Source: Corallochytrium limacisporum
Lineage: Eukaryota > Opisthokonta
NCBI GenBank assembly: GCA_002811645.1
Contig: PDIP01000036.1
Coordinates: 131,988-195,987, forward strand
Length of the DNA: 64,000 bases
Reading direction: 5' to 3'
The notes below the pieces were generated by a model. It saw only the letters and a list, made by a program, of their open reading frames with translations, had not been told where the DNA came from and made no database searches. How positions within the stretch are numbered: the stretch's first letter is position 1; the number at the start of each line of letters is the position of its first letter. The position numbers and the translations under genes are program-made. Shown piece after piece: positions 10,901 through 21,900 of the stretch.

Positions 10901-12023
10901 CAACCCCACTATTTTCATTTCTCCTCGCGAAATCTATCGCACACACGGCCTCTTCCTGCAGTCCCGCGCCGACTTGGATCTGGATGAGGAAGATCCTCTC
11001 ATGATGCTCATCAATGAACTGCCACCGCCTCCGGGATACACTGAGGAAGCCGACTCGATGGGTGAGCAGAACATTGGTGAAACCACTGAAGTACCGGTCG
11101 AGCTTGTCAATCGTGCCCGTCTGGAGGACACTACTTCCAACGAGGCCGTGTTGCTCAAGACCCGCCGCATCTTCTTCGAGATCTTACGTTGCCAGAAGGG
11201 TGAGGACATTCCTTCCATTATGGCCACCCCTGCCACTGCTCATCAGGAGGACATGCACCAGAATGGTGTGCGTCGCATGCAGGAGCGTAGTCGGCGCCGT
11301 GAGGCCGCGGCCGAGGAGACGTTCGTGCAGACTGGTGCTGAGCAGCAGCTGGAGGCAGAGCTCTCCATGACCCTAAACGACCTCAAAGCCTCGGTACAGA
11401 AGGACCTGGATGCCCTGGAGGCAGCCGGTGTCACCAGCAGGCATGATGGGTACCAGTCGTTGCTTAACGCCATGGCTAGGGACATCATTGGCTCCAAGTA
11501 CCTCCGTGAATCTCGCCGCAAGGACATTGCCAAGCTCACCAAGACTCTTGAGCTTCTTGCCATCAAGACCAAGGAGCAGGAGGAACAGGTACAGCAGTAC
11601 ACAGAGTATGTCCACTCTTGCACAGAGAACATGAAGAAGGGCGCTAAGATCCCTAAGCCCAATAAGATGCGCATGATGTTCGACTCCAAGTACCGCAAGA
11701 ACTACCAGCAACATCGTTTTGGCTCCTACAAGTACTCAGCATCCAAGCTCTTCGAGCGTGGTATTCTGCTGGAACTCCAGGGTGTTACCGAGACTATGCG
11801 CAAGGGTGTCACCTTCACCATTTCCTCCAACCAGATTGGTGTTTTCGACATTGACGCCAGCCTTACTGGTGTGAAAATGAAGACTTTGCAGATCACCTTG
11901 GATGAGCTGCTGCAGATGCAGTATGAGGGTATCTCCGTCAAGGAGCTCTTTGGCGGAAGTGCCAAGGTCAATGTCAACCTTCTTATTCACCTTCTGAACC
12001 GCAAGTTCTACTCTCGCAAGTAG
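7980..12023 (+). CDS. IQGAP: IQGAP-family scaffold (CH, IQ, GRD, RGC)
   Basis: 1347 residues. Calponin-homology domain at about 55-180 (LEEVKQWLEGLI ... NMPKAIYCIHALSHFLYKKG). IQ motifs fall at about 467-580, including KIQAFWRGQTQRRKY, KCQAAVRGTLARR and RIQAWYRGYQAR. The RasGAP-related domain is at about 650-1000, with NPVYLARLLFLLP, TGNPTVTKMVVQYNR and YYRFINPAIVAPDAF. The RasGAP C-terminal domain is at about 1200-1347, ending AKVNVNLLIHLLNRKF. IQGAPs bind F-actin, calmodulin and active Rac/Cdc42 and organise cortical actin and cytokinesis. The GRD lacks an evident arginine finger, as in the family, so no GAP activity is expected. It is shorter than human IQGAP1 (1657) and no WW domain is visible. 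Met11 (8010) is an alternative start. One exon. Confidence 0.97.
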   Translation: MRDKISDLQSMSASNLHKTEGYGFAKSRNALRKDDEEDVVDSDWMDASRAHMQAYEYLCHLEEVKQWLEGLIQEELPPSTELEEGLRNGVYLAKLAMFYAPDKVTKRKIFDISQEKYHENGLHFRHTDNTAQWLKSLDHVGLPNIFYPETTDIYDKKNMPKAIYCIHALSHFLYKKGMAPLIQNLVGKAQFTEEELSAMQQELNRLGVNMPAFGKIGGVLAKELGQNDAERIAAIIAINEAVEQGNADETLARLLVPVVGLVDVEEAYGPGYQDHLAFAKQEKTAAFEAANPDKPLEECDVFDRYLTGEEIQANINASNVSQALAFIDASILEGDPDQLLQAMKNKYVPIHNVDDDNKKYYMHSLRENRDAKGEALTKKEVEMAVEEANLDAAMFRLNRAIEAGDDEGVLFALEDECLNLPEVRGDLARPYTIKLAYERDRLGEDLCYDAVTSIVNDVNAKGGFEDEVTKIQAFWRGQTQRRKYLEMLDHYYSNQDAIVKCQAAVRGTLARRKHDQRLAQWRNNLGAIIRIQAWYRGYQARTYMARLLAVDDPMVKHIRWGYRTFIEGHEDVDFNEELSLTKMRQKYILELRQQRELQQELNAMDVKIGLLIKNQLELSDVVAQSRKLKKGKVMVSRQGFKALNKEDRQRYEGYQYMFYLLQTNPVYLARLLFLLPANRTGKFIESIILTTYNFAINDREQYLVLKLFKAAIDEEMTRVFEIKDFITGNPTVTKMVVQYNRQRGGQEMEFLRDLLQPLVRAVLEEDINMNLNPIDIYKRWIIQIEQETGKAADMAYDVNTEEALSYDHVRNVLDDRIQRITDITSKFRDAIVDSLDKMPYAMRYFASEIRRALEEKFTDADETEIIKVVGNVVYYRFINPAIVAPDAFEVLDSSMAESISVDQRRNLGEIAKLLQIMSAKKRFAEGSEDHLARLNNYLSESWVIFRDFFITVTEIESPERHFNQDQYTEDVMVANPTIFISPREIYRTHGLFLQSRADLDLDEEDPLMMLINELPPPPGYTEEADSMGEQNIGETTEVPVELVNRARLEDTTSNEAVLLKTRRIFFEILRCQKGEDIPSIMATPATAHQEDMHQNGVRRMQERSRRREAAAEETFVQTGAEQQLEAELSMTLNDLKASVQKDLDALEAAGVTSRHDGYQSLLNAMARDIIGSKYLRESRRKDIAKLTKTLELLAIKTKEQEEQVQQYTEYVHSCTENMKKGAKIPKPNKMRMMFDSKYRKNYQQHRFGSYKYSASKLFERGILLELQGVTETMRKGVTFTISSNQIGVFDIDASLTGVKMKTLQITLDELLQMQYEGISVKELFGGSAKVNVNLLIHLLNRKFYSRK

Positions 12024-12125
12024 ACATGGACATTACCAATACATTATCCACGCCACATTATTTTGACAAAGTACACTACAAAGAAATTCGATTAGTTGTT
12101 CACTACCGTTCTACTAGTTATTGAT

Positions 12126-13472
12126 TTACCAGAATTTGATGCGCCAGTCCATTTGTTTCATCACGTATCCAGACAGGGCCAACGATCCCATATAGACCAT
12201 TAGGATCGCCAGAGCCATCGGGGATGAGACCCGAGTGGTGTCACCTAAGCTCAGGTTGACCATGCCAGTCAACACATTGGCAAGCAGAAAAATACTGAGG
12301 CCTTCACGATTTACGCACTCAAAGAGCAGAGACGGCCGGGCAAGCAATCCGAGACGCTGGGCCACCATAAAGCAACCACAGAAAAGAGATGTGATAAAGA
12401 GCACCCACAGTACGTAGTTTGCATTGACAAGGCGACGACTGGACAGCTGCCAGCTGGCGTTACCGTTGGCAATCAGCAAGAGACCAACAGTGAGTAGACA
12501 GTCCGTCATACGTTCCAAGCTGACCCTAAGACGACCACGATGATCGGCAGGCATTTCTCCGTAGGCAAAGATGGCATTGCCCATACCACCCCAACTGATT
12601 AGAAAGAGTGCTGTGTATCCTGCGAGACCAATAATTCCCTCACGATTAGCCTCAAACAGATCGCTGTCACGCTGGGGACTAACAATGAATGATGCGGCAC
12701 CGTTTCGCAGGCAAGTTTCGTAGACGAAAAGCAGAATGATACCAACCCCGAGTACCCATTGTGGGCGTTGGTGCCATCGCAGAACTGTGGTGGTCAACCA
12801 GGTCACAAAATGAAGAAAAGCCAACGAAAAGAAAAAGTTCCAGTGGCGGCCATACTCGGTTTCGTGGGCCGGATAGTTGACTGACTGTGTTGCGCGCAGG
12901 CGACCGAACCCTAAGATCAGTAGTGGCACGGAGGGTAGGAGTGTGGCTGTCCGGCCAGTGGTTCTAAAGCGTGCACTGGCCATCCCTGCAGCACTGACCA
13001 TTACACCCACTCCAATGTCCATGACGGAGATGCCATAAGTCTCTGTCTTCATAAAGCGCCGAGGAAAAGCAGGAAAATCGACGGCAAGAATACCCAGGCA
13101 CACTGCCATCATCATAGCCCCACGAAATTCGGTGAAAAACGCTGTCGAGGTTTGGGTGAGTGCCCAGCCCACTGAATTGCGAGTTCGTTCAAGCTTTTGT
13201 GGATCTGGATAGAAAGCCCAGATCAGGAGACTGTGAAACACCAGAATAGCCAATGTGTACTCCGCTAGCGTAAAGCTGATGATCGTCGGAACTATTGTCA
13301 AACCAAATTCCATGAGGAGAACCTGTAGGTCTGACATTGACTCCCGGCGCATTACATGGGAAGCAATGCATCCTGTAAGCAAAGGTGATATAGCTAGCAA
13401 AATTTCTTTGGGGTGGCAGCCAGTGCCACCAGTGACGAATGCTTCCTTTATTGCCCGGGCTGTGTCGTCCAT
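12126..13472 (-). CDS. GWT1: GWT1/PIG-W inositol acyltransferase of GPI-anchor synthesis
   Basis: 448 residues with roughly a dozen hydrophobic segments. Family signatures are clear: FMKTETYGISVMDIGVG at about 140-156 and HETEYGRHWNFFF at about 203-215. There is also a late NREGI segment and a C-terminus ending in Trp. GWT1/PIG-W acylates the inositol of GlcN-PI in the ER membrane during GPI precursor assembly. Length is close to yeast Gwt1 (about 490) and human PIGW (about 500), and the N-terminus is slightly short. The gene converges on IQGAP with 102 bp between stop codons and lies upstream of eRF1 on the same strand. Confidence 0.95.
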   Translation of the reverse strand: MDDTARAIKEAFVTGGTGCHPKEILLAISPLLTGCIASHVMRRESMSDLQVLLMEFGLTIVPTIISFTLAEYTLAILVFHSLLIWAFYPDPQKLERTRNSVGWALTQTSTAFFTEFRGAMMMAVCLGILAVDFPAFPRRFMKTETYGISVMDIGVGVMVSAAGMASARFRTTGRTATLLPSVPLLILGFGRLRATQSVNYPAHETEYGRHWNFFFSLAFLHFVTWLTTTVLRWHQRPQWVLGVGIILLFVYETCLRNGAASFIVSPQRDSDLFEANREGIIGLAGYTALFLISWGGMGNAIFAYGEMPADHRGRLRVSLERMTDCLLTVGLLLIANGNASWQLSSRRLVNANYVLWVLFITSLFCGCFMVAQRLGLLARPSLLFECVNREGLSIFLLANVLTGMVNLSLGDTTRVSSPMALAILMVYMGSLALSGYVMKQMDWRIKFW

Positions 13473-13930
13473 TGTGGATAGATCCCAGTTAGCGGGGACC
13501 CAACGCTTCGCATTTAATCCGACATATGTTGTCCTCGGTTAGGACACTTCGAGTGGAACAAACTACCATGCTCGTCCTTGGCTGCTCAAAGTCTCCTCCC
13601 ATGGGTTTCAATACCTTTCTTTGCAACAGACACCAATTCCTCTCCCTTCGTCGTAGAGGGAGGGCAATGAACAACAAGGGGAGGCACAGCACAAGACACG
13701 GCAAGGAAACAAATCCTTCCCAGGCTCCAAAAGGTCAAGACTCTTTGCAGCGACAGTCCCAAAGAAAACACCACGTAGACATTAAGATTATGTAAAATTT
13801 GCGACGGACTCCGTATTGGGGCATGTGCGAAATTTATGAACAAGATGGTTAAACGATTTGAATTATGATGACGTCTGTAAAGTTACATGATGATGAAGAA
13901 GTACAATCTCCAGTGATGACAATAAACGAA
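13473..13930. other. Spacer between GWT1 and eRF1 (same strand)
   Basis: 458 bp that must contain the GWT1 promoter and the eRF1 3' end. Nothing else is recognisable. Confidence 0.5.
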
Positions 13931-15256
13931 TTAGAACAAGTCATCCAGGTCATCGTCCATGTCATAGTAGTCGTCTTCGTCTAGCATGAGTTCAGCCAGG
14001 TCGACCTTGTAGCGGAGCAGACCGCCGATACCTCCGAACCCCTTAACGAACTGTGATCCCTCCGGGCTCTTGTCGGTCACAATCTCCAGGGTGGCACCGA
14101 ATTTCTTGTAGTTATTGGCAAGCCATTCTAACAAGCTCACTTTCTCGACAACCTCGAGATCTGTTCCGGTCTCCTTATCTACAAAGTGCGTCCGGTCCTT
14201 CTCTTGCTCGGGCCGCAGATGAATTGTGGTGACCTCGTCGTTGGTAGTGTTCTTGAGATCAAACCGTTGGATATCGAGATTTTCCCATACGACAAGGGTC
14301 TCAACCGCACCCATATCTAGGCATTTAAGGGTGTCATCCACCCCGAAACAGTACTTGCCCGTGTCCTGAGAGATCTCATCGAAGAACTGGTTGATGAGCT
14401 TCTTCTCCTGGATAAATTTGACGTTTGCCAATGACTCTTGAGCAAGCTCGATGGCCTGGTTAAAACCGTTCTCGCCACCGTAGCTAACGTCGACAACCTT
14501 GATAATCTTAGCAGCGAGACGCTGATCGAACATGTCGGACTGGGAGAGTTCAGTTTTGAAGTCGGCACTACCCGCAATGACCAAGCCGCTCACATTGGGC
14601 TTGTCGTTGGTGATGAACATTTGTGTTGCGGTCTCAGCGACCTTACGCACATAGTTGTGTCGCTTCTCCATACGCAAACGAGCGAAACGCAGAGCGGACT
14701 GACCACCTCGTCCGTGCTTTTTGGGAAGGTCGACTGTAAACTTGTGCATGACATCGCGAGTGTTACCCTGCAGAGTTCCAAAAAGTGCACCGTTACCATC
14801 CATAACAATGAACCCGAAGCGATTGTCGTCAGCCAAGAGCTCTTGCAAAGCCTCTGTGTGGAACTTGTTGTCACACAGATATAACGATGTGTTGATGGGC
14901 TTGAAAGGTTCAAAATCAATATTGACCTTCTTTTCCTTACCTTCCTCGGTCACGATGGTACCGCAATACACCACCAGACCATTTGGGGGCACCTTGTTGA
15001 AAAGCTTGAGCTTCTGTTGCACTGACACAATGGCAGACAATACAGACAAGCGGTTGACACGAGACTTAATGTTCGAAGCAGTACCGTACTCATCGGCCAA
15101 CATCTTGGACACTCGAGTAATCTGATCCTTTGGAGGAATAATAAGCGAAATCATGCTAGTACCGTTTCCGCGAGCCGCCTCTAGGTTGTAGATAAGTTTC
15201 TTGACCTTCCAGATCTCGACATTGCGGTCTGTCGATTCTTCTTCCTGACCACCCAT
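13931..15256 (-). CDS. ETF1: Eukaryotic peptide chain release factor 1
   Basis: 441 residues. Domain 1 has TASNIKS (NIKS at 62-65) and YLCDNKF (126-132), the stop-codon reading motifs. Domain 2 has GRGGQS (GGQ at 184-186), which triggers peptidyl-tRNA hydrolysis. Domain 3, for eRF3 binding, follows and ends in an acidic tail ([15 protein letters not shown]). Length equals the family norm (about 437). All key motifs are standard, consistent with use of all three stops. In the ribosomal A site it recognises stop codons with eRF3. The codons are C-ending and biased, as in abundant proteins. One exon. Confidence 0.99.
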   Translation of the reverse strand: MGGQEEESTDRNVEIWKVKKLIYNLEAARGNGTSMISLIIPPKDQITRVSKMLADEYGTASNIKSRVNRLSVLSAIVSVQQKLKLFNKVPPNGLVVYCGTIVTEEGKEKKVNIDFEPFKPINTSLYLCDNKFHTEALQELLADDNRFGFIVMDGNGALFGTLQGNTRDVMHKFTVDLPKKHGRGGQSALRFARLRMEKRHNYVRKVAETATQMFITNDKPNVSGLVIAGSADFKTELSQSDMFDQRLAAKIIKVVDVSYGGENGFNQAIELAQESLANVKFIQEKKLINQFFDEISQDTGKYCFGVDDTLKCLDMGAVETLVVWENLDIQRFDLKNTTNDEVTTIHLRPEQEKDRTHFVDKETGTDLEVVEKVSLLEWLANNYKKFGATLEIVTDKSPEGSQFVKGFGGIGGLLRYKVDLAELMLDEDDYYDMDDDLDDLF

Positions 15257-18200
15257 GTTTATAGTGGGAAAAGGACGTACTGTACAAATTCCTTCCCAAA
15301 GAAATACAAGCTTAAGTAAATTTGAATGTCAGTCCAACCTTACGTACGCGTGTACGATTTCAAATAGCAACACGGTCTTGCACAACGTACACTTTCGGGA
15401 TACCTAAGAAAGGAAAACATGCTTGAGACCTAAGACTGACTGTGTTTCCTCTTTCCTGCACTCTGAACAAATTCTGGTCTTCCCCGAGCTCTCGGCCTGC
15501 CCCGGGCACACTTCCCCTCGGATGCTTCCTGGTTAAGGGCCTCGTGGGTCTCACGAGTCGGTTAGAAGACGAAGCGTTGGAGAGAGATACAGAGAGAGAG
15601 AGGACCCCGCCCCCCCCCCCCTCCCGGGGGGAGGCCTTCCTGCCTTTTGGGCGGTGAAAAACCGTAGCGGATGGCTTGAGGGGTGGCGGGGCGATTTATT
15701 TTTTGGGTTCTCGGGTTTCCTTGCCTCCTCGCCCTCCGACACACTTCCCTTTTCCTTTAGTTCAGGCTCTCTCGCATGCAAACTGAGGCTTTTCAGTTGT
15801 CTCAAAGCTGTTTCCGGACTCTCCCTTTCTTTTTACTTCTTGCCTTGCTCCCTCTCGGTCTCAATCGCTCCTTGTTTTCTTGTTTTCTTTTGTTTTTTTT
15901 TTCCTTTTTTTTTCGGAGATTTAGTTTGAGTCCTTAAAGTCTCCTTTTACTTTTCTTACACCCTGCCCGTTAAAAGTGGTCTCCGTTCCGGAACCCAAGG
16001 GGAGAGAAAAGAGAGAGAGAGAGAAAGAAAGAAAAAAGTTTCAATACTGCGACAGCGTAGGAAATCTCACTTGCGCCCAGCATTGGAGCGGTGGAGAATG
16101 AAAACAAGCGCTCACACTGCCTGCCAGCACCGCACCACACACACAGAGACACCGAGCACGAGCCAACAAAGTGCCCACAGTGTGCCGCCGCACAGCAGCG
16201 CACACAAAACTTGCTGCCGGGAGCTTGGCGGAAAAGGACCAACGTCAGTACAGTCAGTACGGGAGGATGGCCGACTGTGTATTGATATACCTACGTATTC
16301 GAAGATGCGTGTAGTACGTTAGCTCCGGAAAGGGAGCAATATTCTGAGTGCGTCTGAAGTGGTAACATGATTTATACAAAGAAGTCGGGATATAAAATAT
16401 ATTTTCAAAATGGATTCTAATCACAACGAATATATGGAGAATATATTAATCACAGAGGGCCTTGCCAGGTCCGGTTCCCAAAAGGACGCGCGTTCTGCCA
16501 CCTGGATCTCATGTTCTCTTCGCCTCGTCGGTCCCCTCCGCTCAGCAGACACCCTCTGAGAGCATCATCAGCAAGCCGAAGACCCAAGATTTATGTCCTT
16601 CGTCTATGTGCCAGATGCATTTGGGGGTCATCATAAGCAGCATTGACAGAGAACCACTGGATCTATCCATTTTGACTCTTGATCTTGTGTACAAGCCTTC
16701 ATCTGGACTACGTTCAACTTCGACATAGACTATGCTAAACAAGTATAGACAGATCAAGGTGAGATAGAATATGGACAATATGGCCCATCCACAACTCAAA
16801 GGAACGTGTCGTAACCTGAAGAATGCCGAGGATTTGGCGCCGATACTTTTGGACCATTGGCACTTGTCCTTCAAAGTTGTCAAATGGGGGAACAAGGAGT
16901 TGGTGAAAGAAGGAATGTATAGGTTCGTTCGAATTCCTTGTTTTCCATACTTTGATTATGGCAGCCACCCTTTGCGTCCTTCGCAAATGACATATCGGAA
17001 GCAACTCAAAGTGTAAAACAGTGAATTCAATGAGTTTTTGCTAGATCTCCAGCCGCGCCACCTGGCTTGGCTCCGACAAGCGCACTTGCACGTACTGGTA
17101 CTGAAAGCGAAACGCCGCGCCCAAGGCCAAGAGGGCCCAAACGGGGGCCCCCGCCTCCAGCACCCTCCCTGTTACAAGCCCGTGCTGTATGGATAGGTGT
17201 GTCATCGAGGGTATTGTCGTATCTCTCATCATCAACCACAGAGCCTCGCTTCAGCGCGGCGATGGTGAATTTCCTTGTATTTGGTATCTCCGAAACTCCA
17301 ACAAAAAAGGTCTTACATTTTAAAGAAGAACGACCCCTTCATGGGAGAAAGTACCGTTGCCAGTCGGATTTTCTGGTTGGATTACAGCCGACATGTACCT
17401 GTCATGCTATATCACCATCTGTCCGAGAGACTATGGCGAGTGTATAGATCATCGGGGGTACCCCCGTGATTTCAAACAGCTAGTCTCAGCATGGCCGTCC
17501 CCTGTCGCGAGCTGTCAAGAATGGGATGTCTTGCGCACTTTGTCCCTCTGTCCTAGCACCAGAGATTCAGCGAAAGCTGGTGTGGTCGAAAAGCAACACG
17601 TAGCGAAGTGTGTAAAGAAATTGATAAAAATGGTTATCCGGACTGGAAGCAGTGTGGAACCGTTCGGGTCATTGATCGTGATCGCCGTTCTGTGCAGCAG
17701 TGTTCTGGTGTATGATGTTTTCATTTGTACTTTGCAGGTTGCTGACTGTCAAAACGTACCACAGTTGTGGCAAAGGGCGAAACAAAATATACCTTGTCTA
17801 AACTTTTCCATCTTTGCAGAGTAGGGGCAGCTCTGGCTTGCTCGAGATAGTGTGGGAACTCACCCTGTTGATATCTGCACCAAGGTAGCTGGATACACTG
17901 AGAATTGAGAACTTGTCTGCACCAAGTGCACCATAGTTCTTGGCAGTCCATCCCCACAGTGGACGCGGGGCTATAGTGAAAGTAGGGAGCGGGTTTTGGG
18001 CCCCATCCAAACTTTGCGAGCGGAGCCCTCTGTGGGGAGGGAAGGGCTGGGCGTAGAACAACCTGTGGCCGGCCTGGTGATCGGGTCAGTGGTATTGAGT
18101 CCATGTAGAGTCCAATGGCATGTCAAATTCAGAACGTTGGGAGCATCGTCTAACATCATCAAACCATTGCCACCTATCAGGATTCAAGAGATTATAGAAG

Positions 18201-18464
18201 GGGGTACAGGGGGTTGCCAAGATTTTGTTGATCAATATAATACAAACCAATATAGTTTCCGAGAAACGGTCAGCAAGACGAACCAACAACACAAGAAATC
18301 GTAGACAGAGGTCAGCCTTTTACGTTGGTGAACATGATATGGATGGAGCAATGCTTGTAATTTCTTTCGATATGGACAGGTGCGATTGATGTTGCCGACA
18401 CTTGCGGCTGACTATGCTAAACTGTATGATGAGAGAGTATTGATAACAGGACGCGACTAAGCAG
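15257..18464. other. Intergenic, 3.2 kb, between bZIP gene and eRF1; no credible gene
   Basis: Near eRF1 there is a pyrimidine/purine-rich section: a C-tract/G-tract junction at 15610-15633, T-runs near 15892-15912 and a GA-rich patch at 16004-16036. An AT-rich patch lies at 16383-16455. Minus-strand frames near 16542-17004 include a hydrophobic stretch (AILSIFYLTLICLYLFSIVY), but no family is recognisable and no good start context is seen. I see no RNA gene. GCCTTTTAC at 18315-18323 resembles the U5 loop but has no flanking stem. Confidence 0.45.
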
Positions 18465-18938
18465 TTAGAGCATGCTCATGTCAAGCTCAAACTTGTTGTC
18501 CTCCTTGACGAGAGCAAGGAACTCATGGTTCTGTGCGGTCTCCTCGGGAGAAGTGAACACCTCATAACGTGACTCAAAGGGAGAGCTAGCAATAGAGGAA
18601 GTAAACTCATCTGTGAGTTTGGGAGATAGCTCAAAGTTGACGGCCTCGGTTGTGGCTGATTCATCGAATGATCTGCGGTGAGAAGGCGGGGCGCGCTTCA
18701 AGGCCGCAACCAATGCATTGCGAAGAGTAGCATTCTCTTCTTCGAGAACATCAATGCGTTCACGAAGTGCCTGTTTGTCTGTGTTCAATTCTTTAACATT
18801 GGCGGAAAGCTCTTCGATCAGCATCTTCCTGCGCTGGCGGCAACGCGCCGCTGCCTCGCGGTTCTTGGAGCGTTTTGCAGCCTTCTTGGCTTCAATGGCG
18901 GACATTTCCACGGGCGCGAGGGTCTTCTTGGGTGCCAT
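18465..18938 (-). CDS. Small bZIP transcription factor
   Basis: 157 residues from the ATG at 18938. A longer in-frame extension exists upstream but has no ATG of its own. The basic region is at 18-38 (KRSKNREAAARCRQRRK), followed by leucines at 44, 51, 58, 65 and 72. N26-x7-R34-x9-L44 is the exact bZIP signature, and the basic region is of the AP-1/ATF type (NREAAARCR). The remainder is Ser/Glu-rich (SPKLTDEFTSSIASSPFESR) and acidic at the end, as in activation or degron segments. It should bind DNA as a dimer in the nucleus; targets cannot be told. It faces a 6 kb gene-free stretch. Confidence 0.9.
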   Translation of the reverse strand: MAPKKTLAPVEMSAIEAKKAAKRSKNREAAARCRQRRKMLIEELSANVKELNTDKQALRERIDVLEEENATLRNALVAALKRAPPSHRRSFDESATTEAVNFELSPKLTDEFTSSIASSPFESRYEVFTSPEETAQNHEFLALVKEDNKFELDMSML

Positions 18939-21900
18939 ACTGTGTTTGAGGACTCGGCAGAGGGGATATATGAGAGTACGTCGAGTGCAGATTGCAAACT
19001 TTGAAGGTGATATCACAGCCGGTGCGACTTCATCGTTGTTCCTGTTTGATTTCCCTACCCCTTGTCTGACTTGCTGTTGTATTTTGTTCAAATAGGCGGC
19101 GTGATCCTGTTCGGACTGACTCTACTGGCCTATTGGGATTGCGCAAACTCGCATCGGCCGTGGTGAACCCGACCCAGAAACGAGACACGACGAAGAAGGA
19201 AGACCTGCAGGGCCCTCTTCGCAACAAACAATCCTGACCTTTATGCCCCCCCNNNNNNNNNNNNNNNNNNNNNNNNNNNNNNNNNNNNNNNNNNNNNNNN
19301 NNNNNNNNNNNNNNNNNNNNNNNNNNNNNNNNNNNNNNNNNNNNNNNNNNNNNNNNNNNNNNNNNNNNNNNNNNNNNNNNNNNNNNNNNNNNNNNNNNNN
19401 NNNNNNNNNNNNNNNNNNNNNNNNNNNNNNNNNNNNNNNNNNNNNNNNNNNNNNNNNNNNNTCCCCTTCTTCCCGTTTTTTCAAGCCCCGACCCAGACCA
19501 GTCAGTGATGTCCCAACGCCAAGCCCTTTCTTCCATCCCTCTGGATTTATACGCCCGTCCGCAGGAGTGGTGAATACTCCCACTGCTCACCAACCCTTTT
19601 ATCTGCTTCCCCTTTCCCCATTTCTGTCCGCTTCGTCCCCAATTCCCCATTTCGTGAGCAGTGCGGTGGCTAGTGGCTGCTTTAGTGGTGGGGAAGGGGA
19701 AAGGGGAAACGGGATCCGAAGTGAGAAGGGGACCCTACAAAGCCATGGGTATTGTTCCCGGACTTAGATCGCTTTCCTAGAACACCAGCGGGAATTCCCT
19801 TCAGTGTTATCTGTCTAACTCCGCCTCCACCCACGTCTTGCGGCCCGCACTTAGTGGCTTCAGGATGTGCAAGATGTGCCCGCTGTGTGCGGTGTTTTCC
19901 TTGTAGATGCGCTGCGAATTATTGTACTATGTGAATTGACACCATTCCGCATTCCGATATCGCAACGTTGGCACATGTACTCTGTGGGAGACCGCGAGCT
20001 CTTTGCCTGTTGAGCAGGGTCAGCTACTATCCCGGGACTGAAGAACTGTCTTTAGGGACCTGCCAACTTCATAAGCGGACCATAGCTTTTGGTGTCGGGT
20101 TTGCGCAATCCCGCACGCACTACTCGGGGATTGCTCCCGCGCACCCCCAAAACAAAAACAACACAACGCGGGAGTTTTATCGCTTGATTTGAACGTGAGC
20201 AAGCCGATCTCCGCACGTTTAGCAATTGACCATCCTGCCCACGTTGTGGTCTATCGCAGTCGGCACGGAAAGACCAGGGTCCGCATTCCACTTCCAAAGT
20301 GCGATTCTTTCAGAGCTTCCACATTGGTTTGTTAGTTTCAGCAGACTTCGGACATTAGAAAACAGATGGGTGTTCCGATTCCTAAAGTATGAGGCCGACT
20401 GATATCCAATTGCGGTGGCCACCATCACCGATCTCTCACAGAAAACAGGGCGGCCTAGTGAGCATTGTAAGCAGATCTTAGTTCCAGTAGGTGCCACAGC
20501 TGAACATCTGAGGGAGGAGAAGTCAAGAATTCATGAATTTGCCAATAAATGCCATTCACAATGCATACCAACCTGCTCTTCTCGAGGGTTTGGCGCGCCT
20601 TCACAGCCACTGTTATTTAGTCGAGGCTCTGTCAGCACTTCAGGGTGAAACATTGATGGCGATTTGATGCCAATTTGGGTGATCTTGTACGGCCATGGAT
20701 GGGCGATAAGACTCCTTTTCTGATCTGCTTATGCCCTCTTCAAGGGTCGGCGGGGCATCCCACACGTACGCGAATTTGCCGCCAATGTTCGACAAGCCAG
20801 TAAGACGAATACATGATTCGGAAAGGTGCTCTGTATGTACCGTCTAAGGTCTTTTTTTCTTAAGTTTGGAAACATACACCTGGTAGGCAATATTTTGCTC
20901 CATCTCCTGATTCCGCCTTATGCACCATTTGGTGGAATACGAACCTGCACCGTGTCAAATATGCCGCAAACTAAACTTGAGAAAAAAGGGTGGCGACTGC
21001 CGTCCGAACCAGAAGTGATCTGGACCAACCTGCGTTTACTATCTTGATGTCATCTCGACGAAATACTCTACGCAAGCCGACTCGTGCGTAAGCGGGACTC
21101 CTGCTGTGCTACTCTCAGCCTCCCTTTTTCCACTGGGCACCCGTCCGGACAAGGCGGTGGTAGATGAAACAGCTACTTACCGCCTTTACCATGTCACAGT
21201 GTTCGTTTTGGGTACGGTGACCTGTATGTTAAAGAGAAACTATGACTTCCGAGGCTCACATACACCGTGGGCTTCGCGTGGGTCACTTTAAGGGCATAGA
21301 TTGGCTGCATAATTGTTACTTGAAGTTGCTGCGGTAGTCGTTTTGCATCATCAGCTCTTACTCGAGACAATTCGGGTGGACAACTTGGCGAGGAAGGAGG
21401 ACACGGTGGAGTAATTGGCACATGAAACCAACGAACAATAGAGAAATCCACAAATTCCAAAGAACGCCTGCCTTCTAAATAGTGTCAAAAACTGACCACC
21501 ATGTTAACCCTTTGCTCTTTACCAGGTTTGAAGCATCAGCGTTCACGATGTGCGGTCGATGTCCGAAACTACGACACCCTCAATGCCCAGTGCAGCTCGT
21601 CCTCTCCACCGAGGGACTAGGAAACACTGTAGTTTGAAGTCCCCCGGTTGAGGAAGTCGCCGGTGCGTTGTAGACGAGGTGTATTGATCTCAAGAGTTGC
21701 TATCCCTTCGACTGGCCAAAGTGCCCATAGAAAAGCCGATACCCTATCTGTTCCCATCTCGTCCAAATAGAGATGAATCGGAATCTCCTTCCCACCGCGA
21801 GCATGCACTCAGCATAATGCACTGGCCATCAGTTCGACGTGTTCTGTTCCACTTCGAGAAGTGATATGGCAAACGTGTGGCACAACATAGAGCCCCCTGC

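Noticed and set aside
17357-17824. 155-codon frame with a hydrophobic stretch
   Set aside because: The frame opens on a non-ATG codon, has no recognisable family and overlaps other equally long frames.
18310-18330. GCCTTTTAC, the invariant loop of U5 snRNA
   Set aside because: No flanking stem forms and no Sm site follows.
19030-19767. Long frames spanning the gap at 19253-19461
   Set aside because: Their length comes from translating N bases; the sequence parts are Pro/Ser-rich noise.
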